DNA of 64,000 bases from the NCBI GenBank assembly GCA_016650125.1, contig JAENWT010000001.1, forward strand, positions 62,001-126,000. The letters run 5' to 3'. Below are positions 9,152-17,541 of the stretch, one piece after another (within the stretch, counting starts at the first letter, position 1; every line of letters starts with the position of its first letter). The notes beneath the pieces are model-generated. The model was not told the DNA's origin, searched no databases, and worked only from the letters and a program-made list of their open reading frames with translations. The DNA is from Thermoleophilia bacterium (lineage in GTDB: Bacteria; Actinomycetota; Thermoleophilia; Solirubrobacterales; 70-9). Both the position numbers and the translations under genes were made by a program.

Positions 9152-9207
9152 GGCCAGTGCATGATCTGAGTCGGCGCTCTTTTGCAGCGTTCCGTCGATG
9201 GTCGATA

Positions 9208-9239
9208 GCGCGGGGGCGGGCAGACTGCCCCGCCCGCGC
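9208..9239. terminator. Bidirectional GC-rich hairpin
   Basis: A strong GC-rich inverted repeat (GCGCGGGGGCGGGCA / TGCCCCGCCCGCGC, one bulge) lies between the convergent M56 and DUF305 genes. Its position suits a terminator for both strands, though neither flank has a long T run. Confidence 0.65.
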
Positions 9240-9254
9240 ATCAACCGAGCAGCC

Positions 9255-9884
9255 CTATTGATCCATGTGTCCCATCGAATCGCCGCTGGACGTTTCGTCG
9301 AGACCGGGGACGCCTCTAGCCGGTGAGGGCCCCCCGTACCACTCTGTCCGCCAGCGATTCATGTCCTCGATCTCGGCGGCCTGAGCATTGACGATCTGCA
9401 TGGCCAGATCCTTCAACTCCTGGTCTTCGCCGTCTTGAAGCTCGACACGTGCCATTCGGATGGCACCCTGGTGGTGAGGGATCATCTGATCGATGAACTC
9501 GCGGTCAAACGGTTTGGCCGTCCCCAGGGTTTCCATGTCCACGTTCATACCCATCATGGATTCATCCATACCGAGATCACCGGAATCTTCGTTCATCATC
9601 GAGTCACCGGAGAGTCGGTCGTGCATTCCATTGAGGCTCTCGACCTCGGAGCTCTGAGAGCCCACGATGTTGTTGGCGAGTTGAATTATTTCGGGATGTT
9701 GTCCCTTCTCTTTCGCCAGCTCCGCCATCTCGATCGCACTTTCGTGGTGGGGGATCATTTGAGACACGAAAGCGCCGTCCACGTCGGACGAAGAGTCGCC
9801 AGGGTCCATGCTCACCGCAAAGACGATACCCAAACCGATCAGGACTGCCGCCCCGACGATTGAAACTACCTTAGTTATTGACAT
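9255..9884 (-). CDS. DUF305 protein, copper-associated, exported
   Basis: 209 residues. An N-terminal hydrophobic segment (residues 4-24) is followed by the DUF305 signature in two halves, 'SQMIPHHESAIEMAELA' and 'DQMIPHHQGAIRMARVEL'. Between them is a methionine-rich loop (MMNEDSGDLGMDESMMGMN), and the C-terminus carries further Met/His. DUF305 proteins are exported ferritin-like four-helix proteins strongly associated with copper resistance, so Met/His residues probably bind copper outside the membrane. The start at 9884 is preceded by AAGGAG. It is the last gene of the csoR-lgt-membrane protein-DUF305 set. Confidence 0.88.
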   Translation of the reverse strand: MSITKVVSIVGAAVLIGLGIVFAVSMDPGDSSSDVDGAFVSQMIPHHESAIEMAELAKEKGQHPEIIQLANNIVGSQSSEVESLNGMHDRLSGDSMMNEDSGDLGMDESMMGMNVDMETLGTAKPFDREFIDQMIPHHQGAIRMARVELQDGEDQELKDLAMQIVNAQAAEIEDMNRWRTEWYGGPSPARGVPGLDETSSGDSMGHMDQ

Positions 9885-9957
9885 TGGATTGCTCCTTGAT
9901 TTGAGATTCTGAATGCAAATTTCAACGCGCAATACGTTGGTGGGCTCAACGTGAATC

Positions 9958-10305
9958 TCAATGTCGGAAGACCTGAAGAACCGAAGGGCCCTCACGAATA
10001 CGGTGCCCCGGATCAATCAAGTTTCGAATGGCTTTCGCAGCGAGCGAGCGACCGACGATCCGCGGTGCCCTAAGTCGGCGACGAATCATGAGCAATTGGC
10101 CAGCGAGCAGGAGCACACCGATCTGGAGGACGGCAAGACAGATCGACATCGCGTCGGACATACCCGCGCTATCGCCCTCCATGCCGTGCGCCGAGGGTTC
10201 GCTGTGGGCGGCGATAATTATCAGGCTTATGAGGAAGAGCGCGGCGATTGCCACAGCCGAGTCGAGACTTTTTCGTAGCTTCGTTCGAATTATGGTCAAA
10301 CACAT
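9958..10305 (-). CDS. Small two-TM membrane protein of the copper island
   Basis: 115 residues with two hydrophobic segments (about 16-33 and 54-73) separated by a short loop containing 'HGMEGDSAGMSDAM', which has His/Met residues like other exported copper-island loops. I do not recognise a family. Its ATG overlaps the end of lgt by 10 bases, which supports it being real and translated with lgt. The C-terminal half is basic and presumably cytoplasmic. A copper role is inferred from neighbours only. Confidence 0.65.
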   Translation of the reverse strand: MCLTIIRTKLRKSLDSAVAIAALFLISLIIIAAHSEPSAHGMEGDSAGMSDAMSICLAVLQIGVLLLAGQLLMIRRRLRAPRIVGRSLAAKAIRNLIDPGHRIREGPSVLQVFRH

Positions 10306-11285
10306 GTGCCACCTCGAGCAGGATGGCTGATCACCGGTGCAGGCGCCGCAATTGTGGGAGAGGACTTGACCGCGTTCTGGTTCGATTCGTATGTCAGTTG
10401 CTCACGGTTCCTTCCATCGCTTGAATAGCACCCGGCCAGTGAGCCGAGTCCTCCGCCCAGCAGGACGACCGCGAGGCCGGCGACAAAGATCTGGCGCTTG
10501 GAGCGTGGATGCCGCGCGACCCAGAAGGCGGCGAGTGAGATCGCAACCAAAACGAGACTGATCCATTGGGAGGTGGACATACCCAGGGCAAACGGTTCAC
10601 TGTCAACGCGATAGAAAAACATTGCAAAACGGCCGGCTCCGTAAAGTCCGACAACCGCCCAGAATAGATCTCCCGGGCGCCGGAGTCGATTTCGAAGTAG
10701 CCAGATAGCAGCTCCTATTCCCAGGGCCAGGACAACCTCGTATAAGCCACCGGGGTGATAGGCGATTACCGAGCTCGGGACCGGGGCTGCAGGGTGGGTG
10801 TATTCGATCGCCCAAGGAAGATGACTCGGCTGCCCGTAGTGCTCCCCGTTAATCAGGTCACCTATGCGCCCGATAGCCATTCCCACGGGAAAGGCGATCG
10901 CAATCGCGTCCAGATATCGGACGCTCATTCGTCGTCGCCAAATGAGGAAACCTGCGACGAGACCAGCGCCAATCATGCCGCCGTAAATCGAAAAGCCCTC
11001 GGACCCGACCCAAGCTCTTGGTTGGAGAAGGTCTCCCATGCTGTTCTCAAGCAGGAAAAGAAAGCGGGCACCGAACAGTCCTGCGACAGTCATCCAAGCT
11101 GCCAGCAAATATAGGGGCTCCGGATCGATATCCACCCGCCGTGCGTATCGGATGGAAACGTAAAGACCCGCAAGGATTCCCAACGCACTCATTAGTCCGT
11201 GCCAAGCTATGTCGAAAGGGCCAAGGTGGATGAGAGGGTCTAAGCCGATGCGAATTATGGATGCTGAAAATTCGATGGAATCCAT
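10296..11285 (-). CDS. lgt: Prolipoprotein diacylglyceryl transferase with lipobox-bearing tail
   Basis: 329 residues. Seven membrane segments and the Lgt signature 'GRIGDLINGEHYG' with the essential Arg and Asn identify the enzyme that transfers diacylglycerol from phosphatidylglycerol to the lipobox cysteine of prolipoproteins. Other conserved parts are 'HGLMSALGILAG' and 'GGLYEVVLALG'. After the normal end there is an extra segment: a basic stretch (ARHPRSKRQ), a hydrophobic run, and LAGC at about residue 284, then a 43-residue tail. That is the layout of a lipoprotein signal peptide attached to Lgt's C-terminus. The ATG abuts the 19-bp palindrome, so the transcript may be leaderless. This is a copper-island lgt, probably not the housekeeping copy. 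Confidence 0.88.
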   Translation of the reverse strand: MDSIEFSASIIRIGLDPLIHLGPFDIAWHGLMSALGILAGLYVSIRYARRVDIDPEPLYLLAAWMTVAGLFGARFLFLLENSMGDLLQPRAWVGSEGFSIYGGMIGAGLVAGFLIWRRRMSVRYLDAIAIAFPVGMAIGRIGDLINGEHYGQPSHLPWAIEYTHPAAPVPSSVIAYHPGGLYEVVLALGIGAAIWLLRNRLRRPGDLFWAVVGLYGAGRFAMFFYRVDSEPFALGMSTSQWISLVLVAISLAAFWVARHPRSKRQIFVAGLAVVLLGGGLGSLAGCYSSDGRNREQLTYESNQNAVKSSPTIAAPAPVISHPARGGTCV

Positions 11286-11304
11286 CTCCTACAACTTATA
11301 GGAG
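11286..11304 (-). promoter_or_regulatory. 19-bp palindromic operator abutting lgt
   Basis: CTCCTACAACTTATAGGAG ends directly at the lgt start codon. On the minus strand it contains TATAAG nine bases before the ATG, suitable as a -10 box for a leaderless transcript. The reverse complement of its 17-bp core recurs exactly at 15901-15917. Confidence 0.7.
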
Positions 11305-11351
11305 CTAGCCATCCGGCCCGGCGGTATGAGGTCGTGAATGCGCATGATGGC

Positions 11352-11645
11352 CTAGCCGTGCTTCAGCATCCTCCGGACTACACCCATGAGCTCCTGCGTG
11401 CGCTCCTCCTGTTTCTCGGGCTCCCCGCCGATCACGCAATGTTGGGTGTGGTCTTCAAGAAGGCCGAGGGCAACCTTGTCGAGGGCGGCCTGGATCGCGG
11501 AGATCTGGGTGACGATGTCGATGCAATAGCGGTCGTCGTCGACCATCCCCTGGACCCCCCTGACCTGTCCCTCGATCCGTCGGAGGCGCTTCTGGAGTCC
11601 TTCCTTGTCGGCTGTGTAGCCGTGGGTGTGAGTCAGATTTGTCAA
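11352..11645 (-). CDS. csoR: CsoR-family copper-sensing repressor
   Basis: 97 residues, all-helical DUF156/CsoR family. The Cu(I) ligands are in register: Cys41 (DRYCIDIV), His66 and Cys70 (EDHTQHC), i.e. C-x24-H-x3-C. The N-terminal 'KRLRRIEGQVRGVQGMV' is the family's DNA-contacting helix. Apo-CsoR represses copper genes and copper releases it. TTG 11645 is chosen because AAAGGA lies just upstream; a longer reading from TTG 11697-11699 is possible. The gene is divergent from copZ, with two matching operators between. Confidence 0.93.
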   Translation of the reverse strand: MTNLTHTHGYTADKEGLQKRLRRIEGQVRGVQGMVDDDRYCIDIVTQISAIQAALDKVALGLLEDHTQHCVIGGEPEKQEERTQELMGVVRRMLKHG

Positions 11646-11721
11646 TTCGGGGTCCTTTCGGGGTTTGGCCGAACCCCGATTCCTCCGCCCGAAGTCCAAC
11701 TCAGATGAACACTGTATCAGT

Positions 11722-11736
11722 TACCCCGGGGGGGTA
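11722..11736. promoter_or_regulatory. CsoR operator 1
   Basis: TACCCCGGGGGGGTA, a GC-tract dyad flanked by TA/TA as in known CsoR sites (TACCC...GGGTA), lies between csoR and copZ. Confidence 0.75.
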
Positions 11737-11755
11737 TGCTATGGTCTCCTTACAG

Positions 11756-11774
11756 ATACCCCCCCTGCGGGTAT
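11756..11774. promoter_or_regulatory. CsoR operator 2
   Basis: ATACCCCCCCTGCGGGTAT, a second dyad of the same type, 19 bp, centred about 30 bases before copZ. Two sites 35 bp apart would allow control of both divergent promoters. Confidence 0.8.
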
Positions 11775-11795
11775 TAACGAGATCAAGGAGAAGAC

Positions 11796-12014
11796 ATGAC
11801 CGCTACAGAAATTCGCAAATATAAAGTTCAGGGTATGTCGTGCGGGCACTGCCGGAGTTCGGTCGTCGAGGAAGTCGGCGAGATCGACGGCGTTGAGAAA
11901 GTTGACGTGGATCTTGGTACTGGAATTCTTGAGATTCAGGGTGCCGGGATCGAGAACGAACGGGTAGCTGCCGCCGTGGTAAGCGCCGGTTACCAGATCG
12001 GTCGAGTCGACTGA
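11796..12014 (+). CDS. copZ: CopZ-like copper chaperone (HMA domain)
   Basis: 72 residues, one heavy-metal-associated domain with the metal site 'GMSCGHC' (residues 14-20) and the expected beta-alpha-beta-beta-alpha-beta pattern ending 'AVVSAGYQIGRVD'. It binds Cu(I) in the cytoplasm and delivers it to the exporter CopA or to CsoR. AAGGAG precedes the ATG. The last base of its stop is the first base of the next ATG. Confidence 0.93.
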   Translation: MTATEIRKYKVQGMSCGHCRSSVVEEVGEIDGVEKVDVDLGTGILEIQGAGIENERVAAAVVSAGYQIGRVD

Positions 12015-12940
12015 TGGGTTCCGCGGCCCGACTCGCTTCGTTTGCCGGGCTCGTTGCCCTGGTTCTCGTAAGCGCGGCGTACGCCGGGTCGCGGATCGAC
12101 CCCTCGGTCGATGCCGAGCCAGGTCGCTCGAACGAAATGAAAGAGATGACGAGGGATTCGAACCCAGGTGAGGCGGCGTCACCCGGACACGTTGAAAACA
12201 CGATCCTTCCCGGACTTTCGGTGGCTGACCGGGGATACGACCTCCGCGTCGATCGCCCCAGCCTGAACGCCGGTCGGCCGGCGCGCCTTGTTTTCAGCAT
12301 CGAGACCGGTGGCTCGAACGTAACGGAATTCGACCTCACCCACGAACGTCGGATGCACCTGATCCTCGTGCGACGGGATTTTCAGGGTTTCCAGCATCTC
12401 CACCCAAATCAGAAAGCAAACGGATCGTGGTCGGTGACGAGCGCGGCCCTGGCACCCGGCGTCTACCGGATGTTCGCCGATTTCTCGGTCGGAGGCGAAT
12501 CTCTCACCCTCGCTACCGACCTATTTGTCGAGGGTGAATTCGTACCGAAGCCACTGGGGCCTGTCTCGCGGGTAGCTGATGCGGGTGATGGTTACGAGGT
12601 CGAGAGCGAGTCCGCGGTCGCGGCCGGCGGCGCGACGGTTCCCGCAGAGTTCACCGTGCGCCGCAACGGAAAGCCGGTGGACGACATCGAGCCTTACCTG
12701 GGGGCCGACGGTCACTTGGTGGCGCTCCGTGAGGGCGACCAGGCCTTCCTCCACACTCACCCCGAGGGCGCGCCAGGTGGATCTGGACCGATTCGCTTCC
12801 AGGTCGAGTACCCCACGGCTGGTCGCTACCGCCTCTACCTTCAGTTCAGGCATCGCGGATCGGTTCACACCGCCGAGTTCACTCAGATTGCGGGCGAGGC
12901 TGAAGGCGGCCCGGAAGTTCACGAAGTCGGTGATCACTGA
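12014..12940 (+). CDS. Secreted copper-island protein with duplicated HxHP domain
   Basis: 308 residues. A signal peptide or anchor at residues 5-24 precedes two similar beta-sandwich-like repeats. Repeat 1 (about 75-175) has '[20 protein letters not shown]' then '[13 protein letters not shown]'; repeat 2 (about 195-295) has '[19 protein letters not shown]' then '[14 protein letters not shown]'. Each carries H-L-(I/V)...F-x-H-(L/T)-H-P, so clustered histidines probably bind metal. The C-terminus is His/Glu rich. I do not know an experimentally defined function; position between copZ and copA suggests extracytoplasmic copper binding. It abuts copZ and its stop overlaps the copA ATG by one base. 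Confidence 0.8.
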   Translation: MGSAARLASFAGLVALVLVSAAYAGSRIDPSVDAEPGRSNEMKEMTRDSNPGEAASPGHVENTILPGLSVADRGYDLRVDRPSLNAGRPARLVFSIETGGSNVTEFDLTHERRMHLILVRRDFQGFQHLHPNQKANGSWSVTSAALAPGVYRMFADFSVGGESLTLATDLFVEGEFVPKPLGPVSRVADAGDGYEVESESAVAAGGATVPAEFTVRRNGKPVDDIEPYLGADGHLVALREGDQAFLHTHPEGAPGGSGPIRFQVEYPTAGRYRLYLQFRHRGSVHTAEFTQIAGEAEGGPEVHEVGDH

Positions 12941-15231
12941 TGGAAACGAAGATGGACTCAGTCAAACTCCCAGTTCACGGTATGACCTGCGCCTCTTGCG
13001 CGAACCGAATCGAGCGCAAGTTGAACAAGCTCGACGGCGTGAAGGCGAGTGTCAATTTCGCGACCGAACAGGCCGCGGTCGAGTTCGACAAAGATCTCGT
13101 CGATACCGATGAGCTGATCGGCGCCGTCGAGGCGGCCGGATACAAGGCCGAGTTGCCTGGCGCTACCGGAGACGGCCCCGAAGTGGGGGAGGCCGAGCGG
13201 GCCGACGCAGAACTTCAAAGTTGGCGCTGGCGTCTGATCGTCTCCGCCGTCCTTTCGGTGCCGATCTTCCTGATGGCGATGATCCCCGCCCTCCAGTTCG
13301 ATTACTGGCAATGGCTGAGCCTCCAGCTCGCGACACCCGTCGTCCTTTGGGGAGCATGGCCCTTCCACCGGGCTGCCTGGCAGAACCTGCGTCACGGCAC
13401 CGCCACCATGGACACCCTGATCTCCATCGGGACCCTGGCAGCCTACTTCTGGTCGGTTACCGCACTCTTCTTCCTCGGAGCGGGCGAACCGGGCATGACC
13501 ATGGCCTTCAAATTGATTCCCGAGCAGGGTGCCGGTAGCGCCGAGGTCTACTTCGAAGTGGCCGCGGTGGTCATCACCTTCATCCTGGCCGGACGCTACT
13601 TTGAGATCCGGGCGAAGCGGAATGCCGGTGCCGCCCTGCGGGCGCTGCTGGAGCTCGGGGCGAAAGAAGTGTCGGTGCTCGGCGAGGACGGGGATGAGCG
13701 TCGAATCCCGGTCGGCGAGCTCGAAGTCGGACAGATCTTCGTCGTGCGCCCAGGCGAGAAGATCGCCACCGACGGCGAGATAGTCGAGGGTCACTCGGCG
13801 ATCGACCGGTCGCTCCTGACCGGCGAATCCCTCCCGGTCGAGGTCGCGCCCGGCGACGATGTCACCGGCGCGACGATCAACTCAGGTGGCCGTCTCCTGG
13901 TCAAAGCGACACGAGTCGGCGACGAAACCGCATTGGCCCAGATTGCCCGCCTGGTGACCGACGCGCAGTCCGGCAAAGCGCCGGTTCAGCGTCTCGCCGA
14001 TCGCGTGTCCGGAATCTTCGTTCCCGTGGTGATCGTCCTTGCGGCGGCGACCCTCGGGTTCTGGCTCGGCGCCGACGTCAGTACCTCCTACGCGATCACC
14101 GCCGCGGTCGCGGTCCTGATCATCGCCTGCCCCTGCGCCTTGGGCCTGGCTACACCGACCGCACTTCTGGTCGGCACGGGTCGAGGAGCTCAGATCGGCT
14201 TGCTGATCAAGGGTCCAGAGGTCCTTGAGTCAACCCGTCGGGTGAACACGATCGTGCTCGACAAGACCGGCACGGTGACGACCGGCAAGATGAGCCTTCA
14301 AGAGGTGAGTGTCGCGCGGGGTGTCGATCGACTCGAAGCCCTGCGACTCGTCGGCGCCCTGGAAGACGCCTCCGAGCATCCGATCGCCCAGGCGATTGCC
14401 GCAGCCGCTCGTCACGAGCTGGGTGAATTGCCCGGCATTGAGTCGTTCGCCAATCGCGAGGGCCTCGGCGTCGAGGGGGTTGTCGATTCTCATGCCCTGA
14501 TCGTCGGCCGGCCGTCATTGCTGACGGACTGGGCTATGCATTTGCCGGTTGAGCTGGAGGCCGCCCGCATCGCCGCCGAGAGTGATGGCAAAACCGCCAT
14601 CGCCGCCGGCTGGGATGGGGAGGCGCGGGCCGTGTTCGTGGTTGCCGATACGGTCAAGGACTCGAGTCCTGAGGCCGTCAGTCGTCTAAAAGAGCTTGGA
14701 CTTCTACCCATCCTGCTCACTGGGGACAACGAATCGACAGCGCAGGCGGTGGCGGCCCAGGTCGGAATCGAGAGAGTCATCGCGGAGGTTCTGCCGGGCG
14801 ACAAGGCAGACGTTATCCAGGGGCTCCAGGAAGAAGGCGATGTAGTTGCGATGGTCGGCGACGGTGTGAACGACGCACCGGCGCTCGCCACGGCCGATCT
14901 CGGCCTCGCGATAGGCACCGGGACGGATGTGGCGATCGAAGCCTCGGACCTGACCCTGGTCTCCGGCGACCTTCGCGGAGCCGCCGACGCGATTCGCCTT
15001 TCCCGGAAGACCCTGGGGACGATCAAGGGCAATTTGTTCTGGGCTTTCGCCTACAACGTGATCCTCATCCCCGTGGCGATGGCCGGTTACCTCAACCCGC
15101 TGGTGGCGGGTGCGGCGATGGCTTTTTCCAGCATCTTCGTCGTCGGGAATTCGCTTCGACTGAAGCGGTTTCAGGTTCTGCGTTATCACCAAACAATGGC
15201 TTCGAAAGGTGCTACCGATGACCGACACTGA
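12940..15231 (+). CDS. copA: Copper-exporting P1B-type ATPase CopA
   Basis: 763 residues. In order: one HMA domain with 'GMTCASC' (residues 13-19), paired N-terminal membrane helices, actuator loop 'LTGESLPVE' (about 292), the Cu(I) channel motif '[16 protein letters not shown]' (about 396), the phosphorylation site '[10 protein letters not shown]' (about 440), 'SEHPIAQA' of the nucleotide-binding domain, and the hinge '[18 protein letters not shown]' (about 640). CPC plus downstream 'YN' and 'MAFSS' segments fit the P1B-1 copper group. It pumps Cu(I) out of the cytoplasm using ATP. Length is normal. It is translated in tandem with the preceding gene. Confidence 0.96.
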   Translation: METKMDSVKLPVHGMTCASCANRIERKLNKLDGVKASVNFATEQAAVEFDKDLVDTDELIGAVEAAGYKAELPGATGDGPEVGEAERADAELQSWRWRLIVSAVLSVPIFLMAMIPALQFDYWQWLSLQLATPVVLWGAWPFHRAAWQNLRHGTATMDTLISIGTLAAYFWSVTALFFLGAGEPGMTMAFKLIPEQGAGSAEVYFEVAAVVITFILAGRYFEIRAKRNAGAALRALLELGAKEVSVLGEDGDERRIPVGELEVGQIFVVRPGEKIATDGEIVEGHSAIDRSLLTGESLPVEVAPGDDVTGATINSGGRLLVKATRVGDETALAQIARLVTDAQSGKAPVQRLADRVSGIFVPVVIVLAAATLGFWLGADVSTSYAITAAVAVLIIACPCALGLATPTALLVGTGRGAQIGLLIKGPEVLESTRRVNTIVLDKTGTVTTGKMSLQEVSVARGVDRLEALRLVGALEDASEHPIAQAIAAAARHELGELPGIESFANREGLGVEGVVDSHALIVGRPSLLTDWAMHLPVELEAARIAAESDGKTAIAAGWDGEARAVFVVADTVKDSSPEAVSRLKELGLLPILLTGDNESTAQAVAAQVGIERVIAEVLPGDKADVIQGLQEEGDVVAMVGDGVNDAPALATADLGLAIGTGTDVAIEASDLTLVSGDLRGAADAIRLSRKTLGTIKGNLFWAFAYNVILIPVAMAGYLNPLVAGAAMAFSSIFVVGNSLRLKRFQVLRYHQTMASKGATDDRH

Positions 15232-15865
15232 TCGCTACGTCCCGGCGGCTGGGCGGGCAGCATTCACACGCCTGTATGACCCGGTCATGGCCCTGAGCAT
15301 GCGTGAGAGCTCCTGGCGGCAGCCGTTCTCTGAGCGAGTTGGCCGAGACCTTCCAGAGGGCGGGGTTGTGGCAGATATCGGAGCCGGCACGGGAACATTC
15401 GCAATCGATCTGGCGAACAATCGGTGTGACGCGATCGTCATTGCCGTCGATGGAGACCCGCAATCGATTGGCCTTGCCCAAAGCAAGACAGGGTCGGAAC
15501 GGGTTCGCTGGACCAAGGGGCTGGCGACGAAGCTGCCCCTGTCAGATGCGAGTGTCGACGTGGTTTCCCTGTCGCTCTTGCTTCACCACTTGAGCTCCGA
15601 TGCAAAACGTCAGGCTCTGGCTGAGGCCCGAAGAATTCTTCGATCAGAGGGACACCTTCACGTCGCTGACTGGGGGAGACCGGATTCCGTCACGTTCGTC
15701 GGTTTTCAGTTCCTGCGACTGCTGGACGGCCTGGCCAACACAAGCGAGCATGCTCAGGGGTCGATCGCGATGCTCATCGATTCGGCGGGGTTCGAAGACG
15801 CAACGGTCTGGCGTCGCCTGAGGACTTTTTGGGGATCCACGGAGTTCATTGTTGCCCGGGTCTGA
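15218..15865 (+). CDS. Class I SAM-dependent methyltransferase
   Basis: 215 residues with the Rossmann methyltransferase motif I '[17 protein letters not shown]', an acidic motif II '[13 protein letters not shown]', and motif IV region '[20 protein letters not shown]', followed by '[17 protein letters not shown]', all typical of UbiE/Methyltransf_11-like enzymes. Substrate unknown. The ATG at 15218 lies inside the end of copA (14-base overlap) after AAAGG, so it belongs to the copper operon. Methyltransferases of this sort recur beside copper and metal efflux genes, but the reason is not established. Confidence 0.85.
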   Translation: MTDTDRYVPAAGRAAFTRLYDPVMALSMRESSWRQPFSERVGRDLPEGGVVADIGAGTGTFAIDLANNRCDAIVIAVDGDPQSIGLAQSKTGSERVRWTKGLATKLPLSDASVDVVSLSLLLHHLSSDAKRQALAEARRILRSEGHLHVADWGRPDSVTFVGFQFLRLLDGLANTSEHAQGSIAMLIDSAGFEDATVWRRLRTFWGSTEFIVARV

Positions 15866-15899
15866 GCGGAAGCCTTGCCGAGTATGCGCAAATCTGGTG

Positions 15900-15918
15900 G
15901 TCCTATAAGTTGTAGGAC
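15900..15918 (+). promoter_or_regulatory. 19-bp palindromic operator before the ABC exporter genes
   Basis: GTCCTATAAGTTGTAGGAC. Its 17-bp core is the exact reverse complement of the core at 11287-11303, and the outermost base pair also matches as G-C. TATAAG sits nine bases before the ATG at 15919, the same geometry as at lgt. Confidence 0.75.
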
Positions 15919-16008
15919 ATGGCTGAACTACTGCCGTTGGAGGTGCCGGAAGCCTGCTGGAAAGGCTGGGCGCGCTTAGGAACCGAGAGGATGGGGTCTC
16001 CAGGATGA
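15919..16008 (+). CDS. 29-residue leader-type small ORF
   Basis: Starts one base after the palindrome and encodes MAELLPLEVPEACWKGWARL plus nine residues. Its stop overlaps the next ATG as GGATGA, which would couple translation of the 51-residue membrane protein. The lack of any Shine-Dalgarno and the -10-like TATAAG nine bases upstream suggest a leaderless transcript. The peptide has no recognised family; it may be only a translational lead-in. Confidence 0.45.
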   Translation: MAELLPLEVPEACWKGWARLGTERMGSPG

Positions 16009-16160
16009 AAAGCTGGCACATGCTGATCTGCCTTGCTCTGATCGCCGCAGGCATCGCCCTGGTCGCGTCCGGTGCCGGAGCCATTGCCCTCATTCCGGCG
16101 ATTGGCTGCGCGCTGATGATGGGCGCCATGGTCTGGATGATGAGGTCCGGCGGCGGATGA
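16005..16160 (+). CDS. 51-residue single/double-TM membrane protein
   Basis: Mostly hydrophobic, beginning MKSWHMLICLALIAAG and ending in a methionine-rich 'ALMMGAMVWMMRSGGG'. Small Met-rich membrane proteins of this kind (DUF2933-like) occur near copper export genes. ATG 16005 overlaps the preceding small ORF and its stop overlaps the ATPase start (ATGA at 16157), so it sits in a tightly coupled operon. Function unknown; copper relation inferred. Confidence 0.65.
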   Translation: MKSWHMLICLALIAAGIALVASGAGAIALIPAIGCALMMGAMVWMMRSGGG

Positions 16161-16831
16161 CCGTTCGTTCCGGCCGAGATGCATCGCCCCGGACGGCGAA
16201 GGAAGCGGTTCTTCGGGTCGAGGGGGTGACGAAGAGCTTTCGCGGTGGTTGGCTCCACCGTCGCCGGATAGAAGTACTCCGAGGTGTAAACCTTTCAGTC
16301 GAGCCCGGCGAGATGGTCGGTCTGGTCGGCGAGAACGGGTCCGGCAAGAGCGTGCTGATGAAAATCATCGTGGGTCTTCTCTCGCGCGACGGCGGCGAAA
16401 TACAGCTGAATGGCCGCCTCGGCTACTGCCCACAGGAGCCGCTTGTCTGGGACAAGCTCACAGTCGCAGAGCACTTCAAGCTGTTCGGGAAGGCCTACGA
16501 TCTTGGGGAATCGAAGACCCAGGAAGCAATGGGTCGCCTCCTCACGGAACTCAATTTCGAACGGTACGAGGATTACCGTGTCGAGGACCTCTCAGGGGGT
16601 ACGAGGCAGAAGTTGAATCTGTCGATCGCGCTCATGCATGAGCCTGCTCTCTTGCTTCTCGATGAGCCCTACAGCGGTTTCGACTGGGAGACCTATGTGC
16701 ACTTCTGGGAGATGGCGAAGGACCGTCGTGAACGCGGTATGGGAATTCTCGTTGTCTCTCACCTCCTCGCAGAGCGGGAACGCCTGGATCGAATCTATTC
16801 GCTTGTGAACGGCAAGATCGACACCGAATGA
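16157..16831 (+). CDS. ABC transporter ATP-binding protein (NosF/ABC-2 type)
   Basis: 224 residues. Walker A is 'GENGSGKS' (about residue 57), the Q-loop is in 'GYCPQEPLVW', the signature is 'LSGGTRQKL', and Walker B is 'ALLLLDEPYSGFDWE' followed by the switch His in 'VVSHLL'. The signature deviates at the fourth-fifth positions (GGT-R). It should power the two following ABC-2-type permeases. In the NosDFY family similar sets act in copper-centre assembly; here the location downstream of copA suggests metal or copper-stress export, but substrate is unknown. Confidence 0.85.
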   Translation: MTVRSGRDASPRTAKEAVLRVEGVTKSFRGGWLHRRRIEVLRGVNLSVEPGEMVGLVGENGSGKSVLMKIIVGLLSRDGGEIQLNGRLGYCPQEPLVWDKLTVAEHFKLFGKAYDLGESKTQEAMGRLLTELNFERYEDYRVEDLSGGTRQKLNLSIALMHEPALLLLDEPYSGFDWETYVHFWEMAKDRRERGMGILVVSHLLAERERLDRIYSLVNGKIDTE

Positions 16832-17541
16832 ACGCGCTCGCAGTCATCGGAGGTAGTTTCGTGCGGGAGCAGCTGAGAATTCCCCTGAACGTGGCGCTGC
16901 TTGTCTTGATTCCTGCCTTTTTCGTGTTGGTCTTCGCCAGCGTCTTGGGCGATTTCTCAAAGGCCCTGGGTGGGGATCTGGTCGAGCAGGCCGCGACGGC
17001 CATCAGTGCGGGGTGGGCAGCGGCGTTCCTGTGTGGCGCGCTCTCGTTCTTTCAGCTCAACTCTTCCCGGGGGGCGGACCGTCGTCTTGCCAGCGCCGGC
17101 CTGGGTGCCGGACGGGTATCACTCGCACGGATCGGATCCGCCCTGGTGCTTGGACTGCTGGTGAGCTTCGCCGCCTTCGTCACCCTGTTCCTGAGAACCG
17201 GAATCGAACATCCGGCTCAGGCATTACTCGCCATTTTTACATTCGCCGCGATCTACATTGGGATCGGCGCCTTGATAGGCGCCTTGGTCCGCGGCGCGCT
17301 GGAGGGATCACTCCTGGTCATCCTGGTGTTCTCGCTCGATGTGTTCTCCGGCCCGGCCATGACGAGCGGGGGAGGGCTCTCGGAATTCACACCCACCCGC
17401 GATGCCGCTTCACTTCTTGTCGCGGCGGGTGGCGGGCAAGTCTCCCCGACGAGTGACTGGCTGGGCGCTGCGGCGCTTGCTCTGGGCGCGCTTGTCGTCG
17501 CTTACGGGGCCTTTTGGTTTTCAGCGAGAAGTCGCGCTTGA
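16828..17541 (+). CDS. ABC-2 type permease subunit 1
   Basis: 237 residues with about six hydrophobic segments (22-45, 67-82, 105-130, 137-163, 170-185, 210-232), the ABC-2 permease layout. It overlaps the ATPase stop by 4 bases and its own stop shares a base with the next ATG. No solute-binding domain is present, consistent with an exporter. It presumably forms a heterodimer with the next gene product. Confidence 0.75.
   Translation: MNALAVIGGSFVREQLRIPLNVALLVLIPAFFVLVFASVLGDFSKALGGDLVEQAATAISAGWAAAFLCGALSFFQLNSSRGADRRLASAGLGAGRVSLARIGSALVLGLLVSFAAFVTLFLRTGIEHPAQALLAIFTFAAIYIGIGALIGALVRGALEGSLLVILVFSLDVFSGPAMTSGGGLSEFTPTRDAASLLVAAGGGQVSPTSDWLGAAALALGALVVAYGAFWFSARSRA

Noticed and set aside
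12147-12168. GGGATTCGAACCCAGG resembling a tRNA T-arm on the minus strand
   Set aside because: Only three of five T-stem pairs form, no acceptor or anticodon arms follow, and it lies in frame within the copper-island protein.
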